A stretch of 5,046 nucleotides of DNA. It comes from an uncultured Bacteroidales bacterium (lineage in GTDB: Bacteria > Bacteroidota > Bacteroidia > Bacteroidales > UBA932). The translations under genes were made by a program, and so were the position numbers. The stretch's first letter is position 1; each line of letters begins with the position of its first letter. Shown in pieces: positions 1 through 5,046 of this stretch. The notes under the pieces are model-generated. The model did not search any database. It was not told where the DNA came from and saw nothing but the letters and a program-made list of their open reading frames with translations. The DNA lies in the NCBI GenBank assembly GCA_902461985.1, contig CABQAB010000156.1, positions 1 to 5,046 of the forward strand, read 5' to 3'.

Positions 1-1
1 C

Positions 2-2002
2 GTGGACTACTGGAAGAGGGGAGACAGCTGCCCTACGGGACATATCGCGGACGTGCTCGGCATGCCGGGCGAAAACGATACGGAGATGCACGCGATTCTG
101 TCCGAATTCGGTCTGCCGTACCGTTTCGAGCCTGAGGTGGAGGATGCCGCAGACGGCATCTCAGACAAGATTACCGAGGCGGATATGTCTTCGCGCCGTG
201 ACTTTACCGGCACTTTGACTTTTACCATAGACCCGGCTGACGCAAAAGATTTCGATGACGCCCTTTCTTTCCGACGACTCGACAACGGCAATTACGAAAT
301 TGGTGTTCATATCGCTGATGTATCTCATTATGTTACACCTGGTTCAGAGGTGGACAAGGAGGCCCGGACGAGGGGTACTTCCGTCTATTTGGTGGACAGG
401 ACAGTGCCTATGCTGCCGGAAAAACTCTGCAACAAGCTGTGCTCCCTGCGTCCGCATGAGCGTAAACTCACTTTCTCGGCCGTTTTTGAAATGACCCCTT
501 TGGCGAGGGTGGTGTCCCGCTGGTTCGGGCGGACTGTCATAGAATCGGATTTCCGCTTTGCATACGAGGGCGCGCAGACCATAATCGAGACCGGAAAAGT
601 CGTTGAGGGTTATAAATGCATATCCGACGGAGTCGAAGCTCTTGTGCCTCCTGATGTCCAGGAGGCGGTGCTTTGTCTCGACCGGCTGGCTTCTAAGTTG
701 CGAAAGAAGCGTTTTGCGTCCGGAGCCATCAGTTTCGACCGTCCTGAAATGAAAGTCGAGGTTGACGAAAACGGCAAACCGATAGGGGTATACCAGAAAA
801 TTTCCAAAGAGGCGAACTGGCTGATTGAGGAATTCATGCTGCTTGCAAACCGTTCTGTGGCGGAGTTTGTTGCCAAAGGTGCCCAGCTCGGGGCTGACGG
901 GATGCCTCTTGACAGACCTAAGGCCCTGAAAGACGAAAAGACTTTTGTATATCGTGTCCATGACGAGCCGGACTTTGCCAAAATCGACAGCCTCCGTGGT
1001 TTTGTGGGCAATTTCGGATATAATATCGGCAACGTAGAAAACGGAAAGGATATTTCCCGTGAACTCAACAGACTGTTCGAGTCGGCCAAAGGCAGGCCTG
1101 AAGCCAATGCAATAGAACTGCTTGCGCTCAGGACCATGGCAAAGGCCCGTTACGACGTGCACAATGTCGGTCACTACGGTCTGGCGTTCAGCTACTATAC
1201 CCATTTTACCTCCCCGATCCGCCGTTATCCGGATTTGATGGTCCATCGTCTTCTTGCCCAATATCTTTCGGGCGGTAAGTCTGCAGACCGGGATGTGTTC
1301 GCAGCCGAATGTCAGCATGCTTCCCAGCGTGAAGTGGTCGCGGCTGAGGCGGAGAGGGCGAGCGTCAAGTACAAGCTCGTGGAATTCATGCAGGACAAAC
1401 TCGGCCAGGAGTTCGAGGGACATATCTCAGGCCTTACGGAATGGGGTATGTATGTGGAAGTCGAACCTACCAAAATTGAAGGCATGGTGCCTCTTCGCGA
1501 ACTCCGCTCTGACTTCTTCGAATTCGATTCTGAGCGTTACCGTCTTGTCGGACGCCGCACCCACCGCGTATTCAACCTCGGCGATGAGGTGCGTATACGT
1601 GTGAAAAAAGCCAACATCGAGCAGTCTCTGCTTGATTATGAACTTGTCGAGGACGGCTTCGCCGCTCATGACGGCATCGTTGACGGCAAATCCGCTACGT
1701 CCCGGGAGGCATCTGCAGCACGTAACCAGGCCGGTCGCACGGGCGGCAAGTCCCGGACTTCCAGAGGCAGCTCATCTGTCAATGGACGCCGCAAGGCATC
1801 ATCTTCGTCTGACCGCAAGTCTTCCGGCAAATCCGGCGATACTTCCGGCCGCAAATCAGGCGAACACTCCGGCCGCAAATCAGGAAAGAGCTCCAGCTCT
1901 TCGTCCCCAAAGAAATCTGGCAGCTCTTCAAAGAACTCCCGCAGCGGCAAAAACAGCGGCATCTCCCGCAAATCGACCTCCCGCAAATCAACCTCCCGGT
2001 AG
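2..2002 (+). CDS. rnr: Ribonuclease R, 3'-5' exoribonuclease (5'-truncated by the window edge)
   Basis: RNase R degrades RNA processively from the 3' end in the cytoplasm, including structured RNA. The reading frame is open to the left edge, so the GTG at position 2 is internal and the N-terminal cold-shock domains are missing; 666 codons are visible. Residues 13-60 (GHIADVLG, NDTEMHAIL, FGLPYRF) are the linker typical of Bacteroidota RNase R. The RNB catalytic domain covers about 63-420: DPADAKDFDDALS at 77-89 supplies the metal-binding aspartates (D77, D83, D85, D86 by analogy with RNase II D201/D207/D209/D210), GVHIADVSHYV is at 101-111 and HFTSPIRRYPDL at 401-412. An S1 RNA-binding domain spans about 466-546 (GHISGLTEWGMYVEV). 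A basic Ser-rich tail fills 559-666. It converges on a minus-strand operon with a 17-base gap, and no intrinsic terminator is visible after its stop. The family assignment is very secure. Confidence 0.97.
   Translation: MDYWKRGDSCPTGHIADVLGMPGENDTEMHAILSEFGLPYRFEPEVEDAADGISDKITEADMSSRRDFTGTLTFTIDPADAKDFDDALSFRRLDNGNYEIGVHIADVSHYVTPGSEVDKEARTRGTSVYLVDRTVPMLPEKLCNKLCSLRPHERKLTFSAVFEMTPLARVVSRWFGRTVIESDFRFAYEGAQTIIETGKVVEGYKCISDGVEALVPPDVQEAVLCLDRLASKLRKKRFASGAISFDRPEMKVEVDENGKPIGVYQKISKEANWLIEEFMLLANRSVAEFVAKGAQLGADGMPLDRPKALKDEKTFVYRVHDEPDFAKIDSLRGFVGNFGYNIGNVENGKDISRELNRLFESAKGRPEANAIELLALRTMAKARYDVHNVGHYGLAFSYYTHFTSPIRRYPDLMVHRLLAQYLSGGKSADRDVFAAECQHASQREVVAAEAERASVKYKLVEFMQDKLGQEFEGHISGLTEWGMYVEVEPTKIEGMVPLRELRSDFFEFDSERYRLVGRRTHRVFNLGDEVRIRVKKANIEQSLLDYELVEDGFAAHDGIVDGKSATSREASAARNQAGRTGGKSRTSRGSSSVNGRRKASSSSDRKSSGKSGDTSGRKSGEHSGRKSGKSSSSSSPKKSGSSSKNSRSGKNSGISRKSTSRKSTSR
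1844..1884 (+). repeat. 17-bp direct repeat (24-nt period) in the rnr tail
   Basis: The 17-mer TCCGGCCGCAAATCAGG occurs exactly at 1844-1860 and again at 1868-1884, with starts 24 bases apart. It encodes SGRKSG both times and keeps the frame. Similar shorter CCGGCAAATCCGGC-type units lie just before it. It looks like internal duplication within the tail-coding region. Confidence 0.8.
1964..1999 (+). repeat. 15-nt tandem repeat at the end of rnr
   Basis: Two 15-base units, 1964-1978 and 1979-1993, begin TCCCGCAAATC and differ at one base (TCG versus TCA codon). A partial third unit (TCCCGG, 1994-1999) runs into the TAG stop. The units encode SRKST-SRKST-SR. The length is a multiple of three, so gain or loss of a unit would not shift the frame. 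Confidence 0.8.
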
Positions 2003-2019
2003 CGGTTGCCGAGGGTGAA

Positions 2020-2841
2020 TCAGAGATTTGAGAAATCGATGCTGTCCAGACCTTCGGCGGTATCGAAACGGACGGTCTGCAGAGCGGCGCTTCTGATTGT
2101 GAATTCGGTTGATGAATTTACGTCCAGTGCTGCGCCTGCTGCATAATTCTCGATCCTGCCGTCATACTCCACGGTGGCTTTATTCCCGTTGTTTTCGATG
2201 TAAGGGACTATGAAACTGCTGACGGCAGAAACGGTGTAGCTGAAATACGGCCTGATGCCTGACTGGGAGATTTTCAGCTCCACAGGCGTGCATTTATCCG
2301 CCGTAAAGCTGACTGTGGCTTCGCGGACTGAGCTGGAGACGTTTTCTTTGACTGCAAACACCACTTCCATACTTTGCATGGCTTTGGAATCATCCACCAG
2401 ACTCAGCCATTCGTTTTGCGGCATATTCACTTCAAACGGAGTGTTGAAGCGCAGATTTACGCTGAACCGTTGTGCTTCTTCGGTGAGCTGTATGGTTGCA
2501 GAACCTTTAAGGATGATAGAATTCGTCTGTTCTTGAATGACAGTTATGACTTCAGTTATTCCTTCCCCTTTCAGTGTGACCGACCCTTTGCGGCTGTTTG
2601 TGTCGAGATTTCTGGAAGCCGAGATTAGAATCATGCCCTGACTGGCTTTCGCTTTTATCCATGCCGCACTCACAACCGGCTTCCATTCGCAGTTGGAGCT
2701 TACGTTGACGGAAATTTGTGTACCCTCCACATCCAGGGAGACTTCCTCCTCATCCACATTGATGTAAGGGGCGGTGTTCTGCACGCATGAAAAGAACAAA
2801 AGCGTTGAGAGGACTGCCAGTGCTGTATATCTGTTTTTCAT
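2020..2841 (-). CDS. BACON-domain lipoprotein of the cell envelope
   Basis: A 273-residue exported lipoprotein with no enzymatic motif. Residues 1-18 are a signal peptide (MKNR, then a hydrophobic stretch) ending in the lipobox LFFS before Cys19. Two BACON-like beta-sandwich modules follow: about 25-104 (W61, then NSRKGSVTLKG and ITVIQ) and about 107-194 (W145, then SVREATVSF and LKISQSG). Both show the W...N...R.G.V.....V.Q pattern of the family. Residues 197-273 form a third beta-rich module ending LDSIDFSNL. It resembles the degenerate PKD-like end of many Bacteroidales BACON proteins (from memory, not checked). BACON modules are widely thought to bind carbohydrate or mucin, but the ligand here is unknown. 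No acidic surface-export signal directly follows Cys19; the nearest acidic run is DEEE at 30-33. The ATG at 2841 is set by a GGAG 6 bases upstream. It lies 12 bases after the C10 protease stop, so the two are almost surely co-transcribed. Confidence 0.88.
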   Translation of the reverse strand: MKNRYTALAVLSTLLFFSCVQNTAPYINVDEEEVSLDVEGTQISVNVSSNCEWKPVVSAAWIKAKASQGMILISASRNLDTNSRKGSVTLKGEGITEVITVIQEQTNSIILKGSATIQLTEEAQRFSVNLRFNTPFEVNMPQNEWLSLVDDSKAMQSMEVVFAVKENVSSSVREATVSFTADKCTPVELKISQSGIRPYFSYTVSAVSSFIVPYIENNGNKATVEYDGRIENYAAGAALDVNSSTEFTIRSAALQTVRFDTAEGLDSIDFSNL

Positions 2842-2847
2842 TATATG

Positions 2848-2851
2848 CTCC
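2848..2851 (-). promoter_or_regulatory. Shine-Dalgarno of the BACON lipoprotein gene
   Basis: Read on the minus strand, the 12-base gap is ACGGAGCATATA, directly between the TAA of the protease gene and the ATG of the lipoprotein gene. GGAG sits 6 bases before the ATG, an ideal spacing. Bacteroidota genes often lack a strong Shine-Dalgarno, so this clear one both fixes the start and suggests efficient re-initiation after the upstream gene. Confidence 0.75.
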
Positions 2852-2853
2852 GT

Positions 2854-4599
2854 TTAGAATTTCAAAACTATTTCCTTGTGTTCATCGCCTCTGTCCAAAA
2901 TCAGCCGGTATGTTCCGGAAGGCAGGGACTTGGCGTCAATTGTCACTATCTTTCCGTCAGTCCGGTATGCTTCCGTCATATCCTTCGATTCCGAGTCCAG
3001 AAGAGCAGCGGATGTCTCCGTCTTTGTCGTTACTGTGCAGATTCTGTTTATGACGTCATAGCTGACCGAGGTCTTCTGGGCAAGAGTCCTGGACTCCGAT
3101 ATGTCTATCCTGCCGCATAGGCTTGAGTCCGAAAGATCGTATGGCATTCTGACCCAGTCCGGAGTAGACTCGGAACTGTGGACAGGGGTAAGATAGTCTC
3201 CCATGTAAATCTCGGTTCTTATCTCGCAGTCCGGAATCATAACGCTTGTAAGATAGTATGACTCAAGTGAAAGATTCTGTGCTCCGCAAACTTCCTTGAG
3301 ATTTCCGTATCTGTCCCATTTGCCCACACCTACCTGTCCGGTGAAACTCTGCGTAGCATAATTGGCTACAAATGTGAGCATTGCGTTGAATTCAGTTCCG
3401 GTGTCGAAAGCGTCCACATTCACCTCGAGACCGTTTCCCTGGTTTTCGTGCTGGTATAGCACCAAATTGTCCGCGCACTCTCCTCCTTTGTCCCTGTAAA
3501 TGTTGAATACGGCACTATGGCCTTCCGTATATTCACTGAAATCAGGATAAGTGAAATAGCCGTTTCCATAACCTCCCCATCCCCAGTTGATGTGCATGTT
3601 GTCGCTTCTGTCATATCCGTCAATCACAAATGCATGGCCACTTGGGCTGTAACCGGCGTACAGGACGGGACCGGCATCGTTAAGATTGTCTTTCATCATA
3701 CTTATCCACTCATCCCGGGAATAGTAGCCGGCGAAGAGGTTGATGCATTTTTTGTCATATTTCATAAATAAGGGCAATGCCTGCGCCACATTGTAGGTGG
3801 AGGACCCTGTCCCGCTGGCACTGTAGTCAGATTGTATCATTGCCCCGACTTCAGCCATCAGCAATGCTACGGCCTTATTCTGTTCTTCCGTCTCATAGCC
3901 CGTGTACTGGAGGGGCATCTTGTCCCATTCATATCTCCGGCCGAGAGTGATTGACGGGACATAGATATTCTTCGTCGATGTCGTGTATGCTTCTGTCATT
4001 CCCTCTCCGGCCTCAGGCCATCTGTGGTATCTCATTATAATGCAGGTGGCAGTGGCCGTACATCCTGTAACACTCAATTCGGAGCCGTCTTTGGGACAGA
4101 ACAGATTGTACGGGTATCCCTGATTCCATTGTGCTGTCTCGAGCAGAAGTTCGTCGCCATAGGCTGCCGCGGAGAGCTGTTTCCCGGAAAGAAGGTTCTG
4201 CCATTGCTCTTTGGCCCCTCTCTCGCTCATCCCCGTCGAACTCATTTTACGGATGATGCCGTCCCACATATCCAACCATCCCTTCATGTTTTCGGGAAGC
4301 TCTTTTTCGGGAAGCCGGGAGTTCCGGGAATAGCCTATCACAGGACGGACGCAGTCGTCGGCGGACATGATGACGAATCCTCCGTCCGGATTGTCGTAAA
4401 TGAAACAGGCCGGACCGGATTCCCCGGCGGATTTCGTCTGCGGCTCTCCGGCGGAACGGACGAGTCTGAGTTTAGGGGCGTATGAAGTCGAGGATTTGAA
4501 GAAATTGGCAGCAGCCTTTCTTGCGGTGGATTCATCGACTATTTTGGAATGGCAAAGCAGCGGAAGAGCCAGCAGCAAGGCCGTCAGAAGTTTTTTCAT
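2854..4599 (-). CDS. Secreted C10 family (streptopain-like) cysteine protease with I69-type propeptide
   Basis: A 581-residue secreted papain-fold protease zymogen. Residues 1-18 are a signal peptide (MKKLLTALLLALPLLCHS). About 19-120 is the inhibitory propeptide of the I69/Spi type (GGFVIMSADDCVRPVIGYS at 73-91). The C10 catalytic domain spans about 145-370. TAQWNQGYPYNLFCP (155-169) is the oxyanion-Gln region, VTGCTATATCIIMRYHRWP holds nucleophile Cys180, SGHAFVIDGYD holds general base His322, and HINWGWGG (336-343) holds the Asn/Trp pair. All match the SpeB motifs, so it should be active. About 372-500 is a beta-rich region and 505-581 a terminal beta module ending SGTYRLILDRGDEHKEIVLKF-like strands. 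I chose the ATG at 4599 because it begins a canonical signal peptide; the TTG at 4644 overlaps the -7 promoter box. No strong Shine-Dalgarno precedes it, only AT-rich sequence. It is the first gene of an operon with the BACON lipoprotein. Substrates are unknown; known relatives include SpeB, interpain and the Bacteroides fragilis Bfp enzymes. Confidence 0.95.
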   Translation of the reverse strand: MKKLLTALLLALPLLCHSKIVDESTARKAAANFFKSSTSYAPKLRLVRSAGEPQTKSAGESGPACFIYDNPDGGFVIMSADDCVRPVIGYSRNSRLPEKELPENMKGWLDMWDGIIRKMSSTGMSERGAKEQWQNLLSGKQLSAAAYGDELLLETAQWNQGYPYNLFCPKDGSELSVTGCTATATCIIMRYHRWPEAGEGMTEAYTTSTKNIYVPSITLGRRYEWDKMPLQYTGYETEEQNKAVALLMAEVGAMIQSDYSASGTGSSTYNVAQALPLFMKYDKKCINLFAGYYSRDEWISMMKDNLNDAGPVLYAGYSPSGHAFVIDGYDRSDNMHINWGWGGYGNGYFTYPDFSEYTEGHSAVFNIYRDKGGECADNLVLYQHENQGNGLEVNVDAFDTGTEFNAMLTFVANYATQSFTGQVGVGKWDRYGNLKEVCGAQNLSLESYYLTSVMIPDCEIRTEIYMGDYLTPVHSSESTPDWVRMPYDLSDSSLCGRIDISESRTLAQKTSVSYDVINRICTVTTKTETSAALLDSESKDMTEAYRTDGKIVTIDAKSLPSGTYRLILDRGDEHKEIVLKF

Positions 4600-4641
4600 C
4601 GCAGATTTAAATTTCAGAGGTAAATGATTGATTAACAATGC

Positions 4642-4673
4642 CAAAATTAAGAAAAATTCCGGACAAGACCAAA
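4642..4673 (-). promoter_or_regulatory. Bacteroidota-type promoter for the C10 protease operon
   Basis: On the minus strand, TTTG (4673-4670) is followed after 20 bases by TAATTTTG (4649-4642). These match the Bacteroidota primary-sigma consensus of a -33 TTTG and a -7 TAnnTTTG at suitable spacing. Transcription would start just downstream of 4642, giving a leader of about 35-40 bases before the ATG at 4599. The location, between a terminator and the first gene of the operon, is right. Confidence 0.7.
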
Positions 4674-4681
4674 TCCGGGAA
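4657..4681. repeat. Inverted repeat flanking the -33 box, possible operator
   Basis: TTCCGGA at 4657-4663 is the inverted complement of TCCGGGAA at 4674-4681, apart from one extra G. The arms are separated by 10 bases, and the -33 TTTG (4670-4673) lies in that spacer. On the transcribed strand it lies upstream of the predicted start, so it would act as DNA, for example as a repressor site, rather than as an RNA hairpin. The short length and the bulge leave chance as a real alternative. Confidence 0.3.
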
Positions 4682-4694
4682 ACCGGCGGAAGAT

Positions 4695-4720
4695 GAAACC
4701 TTAATGATTGTTACGGTTTC
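4695..4720. repeat. GAAACC-N14-GGTTTC inverted repeat upstream of the promoter
   Basis: A perfect 6-base inverted repeat, GAAACC at 4695-4700 and GGTTTC at 4715-4720, has a 14-base spacer. Outer GAT (4692-4694) and ATC (4724-4726) extend the symmetry imperfectly. It lies about 55-85 bases upstream of the predicted transcription start of the protease operon, a place where an activator could bind. The arms are short, so this is weak evidence. Confidence 0.25.
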
Positions 4721-4759
4721 TGTATCATGACAAACGATGCTTACAGAAGCCCAACTATA

Positions 4760-4796
4760 AAAAACCTCCGCAGAAAAAACTTTCGCGGAGGTTTTT
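4760..4796 (-). terminator. Intrinsic terminator of the right-edge minus-strand gene
   Basis: A 12-bp perfect stem pairs AAAAACCTCCGC (4760-4771) with GCGGAGGTTTTT (4785-4796) around a 13-base loop. On the minus strand the GC-rich stem is followed by a run of six T. It begins 12 bases after the TAA of the gene at 4809-5046, so it should end that transcript. It also insulates the protease operon promoter. The A/T arms make it potentially bidirectional, but no plus-strand gene needs it here. Confidence 0.9.
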
Positions 4797-4808
4797 CTTA
4801 CCGAGGAC

Positions 4809-5046
4809 TTAGAATTCAAAGCATTTCCTGGCGCAGCGCACATTGTGGGCGAACTGCTCCGGTTTATGTCCCAATCCCAATGAAGGATCGAATACCAAGT
4901 TTGCACCTGAGTTGGTGATTCTCACATATATGTTGATATTGCTTCTCGTCAAGGCATCATATACGATGCTGGAACTCCAGAACCATGTTTCTGCGGTTGA
5001 GTCCATGATTCCACCTGCTTCTGCATTGACATAGTAAGTCATATAG
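4809..5046 (-). CDS. C-terminal fragment of a FISUMP-like envelope protein (start lies off the window)
   Basis: Only the last 78 codons are visible. The frame is open through the right edge (a Tyr codon precedes the Met at 5042), so that Met need not be the start. The visible part has ETWFWSSS, then a hydrophobic strand (INIYVRI), and ends AHNVRCARK before the final CFEF. This follows the end of the Fibrobacter succinogenes major paralogous domain, where a YWSS-type motif is followed by a VRC-[VA]-[RK] close. That domain is common in Bacteroidota lipoproteins and surface proteins of unknown function. The TAA at 4811-4809 is followed by a strong terminator, so this is the last gene of its transcript. 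The coding call is secure; the family call is moderate because no N-terminal part can be seen. Confidence 0.6.
   Translation of the reverse strand, partial: YMTYYVNAEAGGIMDSTAETWFWSSSIVYDALTRSNINIYVRITNSGANLVFDPSLGLGHKPEQFAHNVRCARKCFEF

Larger units (their letters stand above)
1676..1999 (+). other. Low-complexity Ser/Lys/Arg-rich C-terminal tail of RNase R
   Basis: The last 108 codons of rnr, after the S1 domain, encode a disordered-looking tail. By hand count it has about 37 Ser, 14 Lys and 14 Arg with only about five acidic residues, so it is strongly basic. Short peptide units recur: SGRKSG twice near 615-627, runs of up to six Ser, and SRKST twice at the very end. RNase R proteins often carry a basic tail; in E. 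coli the Lys-rich tail is linked to structured-RNA handling and ribosome association. This one is unusually Ser-rich. The frame stays open and ends in TAG at 2000-2002. Confidence 0.85.

Noticed and set aside
344..1423. A 359-codon open frame on the minus strand opposite rnr
   Set aside because: It lies wholly antisense to the conserved RNB domain of RNase R, shows no recognisable motif, and is explained by codon bias of the real gene.
1997..2011. A 5-bp hairpin (CGGTA/TGCCG) at the rnr stop as a terminator
   Set aside because: The stem is short, includes a G-U pair, and no T run follows on either strand.
2025..2037. The GATTT-GAG-AAATC hairpin near the lipoprotein stop
   Set aside because: It is a five-pair AT-rich stem inside the last codons of the lipoprotein gene with no T tract; it is too weak to act as a terminator.
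2020..2250. The BACON lipoprotein ends in LDSIDFSNL, which looks like the first unit of a leucine-rich repeat, suggesting truncation
   Set aside because: No leucine-rich repeat continues in any frame past the stop. The last 75 residues also resemble a natural PKD-like terminal module of such proteins ending in an IDFS-type strand.
2966..3999. A near-identical 14-mer (TATGCTTCTGTCAT / TATGCTTCCGTCAT) at 3986 and 2966
   Set aside because: Both copies encode MTEAY within different domains of the C10 protease, a kilobase apart, with no extended similarity; it is probably coincidence.
4024..4485. A 153-codon open frame on the plus strand inside the protease gene
   Set aside because: It is antisense to the conserved propeptide and catalytic-domain coding region and has no recognisable domain or convincing ribosome-binding site.
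4546..4599. A possible lipobox (PLLC) in the C10 protease signal peptide
   Set aside because: The residue before Cys16 is Leu rather than Gly, Ala or Ser, so ordinary signal peptidase I cleavage after the nearby HS is more likely, though lipidation is not excluded.
4600..4644. An upstream TTG start that would add 15 residues to the C10 protease
   Set aside because: The added residues would precede a canonical signal peptide, and the TTG overlaps the -7 promoter box; the ATG at 4599 is the sensible start.

Overview
The window looks like a chromosomal piece of a gut-type Bacteroidales bacterium (Bacteroidota) with roughly balanced base composition. This rests on four signs: an RNase R with Bacteroidota-like sequence, a lipoprotein built from BACON-type modules, a C10 (streptopain-like) protease with an I69-type propeptide, and a promoter matching the Bacteroidota -33 TTTG / -7 TAnnTTTG consensus. 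A fragment resembling the FISUMP (Fibrobacter succinogenes major paralogous) domain at the right edge fits the same group. I cannot name the genus; Alistipes, Rikenellaceae or Cryptobacteroides-like lineages are guesses only.

Layout. Positions 2-2002 (+) hold the 3' two-thirds or more of rnr (RNase R). Its N-terminal cold-shock domains lie off the left edge, and it ends in a long Ser/Lys/Arg-rich tail with small DNA repeats. Only 17 bases separate its stop from the stop of a convergent two-gene operon on the minus strand. That operon is read from right to left: a promoter at 4642-4673, a secreted C10 cysteine protease (4599 down to 2854), a 12-base gap with a clear Shine-Dalgarno, then a BACON-domain lipoprotein (2841 down to 2020). 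Upstream of the operon is a 0.2-kb intergenic stretch. It carries two inverted repeats near the promoter and a strong intrinsic terminator (4760-4796), which closes the next minus-strand gene. Only the last 78 codons of that gene are visible (4809-5046).

How the genes may work together. RNase R is a housekeeping 3'-5' exoribonuclease and is probably unrelated to its neighbours. The protease and the lipoprotein are almost certainly co-transcribed and may act together in the cell envelope, for example as enzyme plus surface anchor, chaperone or inhibitor, but nothing in the sequence proves such a partnership. The C10 protease keeps all recognisable catalytic motifs and has a C-terminal module that could be a type IX secretion signal.

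I see no RNA genes, CRISPR arrays, insertion sequences, phage genes or defence genes. Apart from the protease-lipoprotein pair and the RNase R tail, the region looks ordinary, and I do not claim a new system here.
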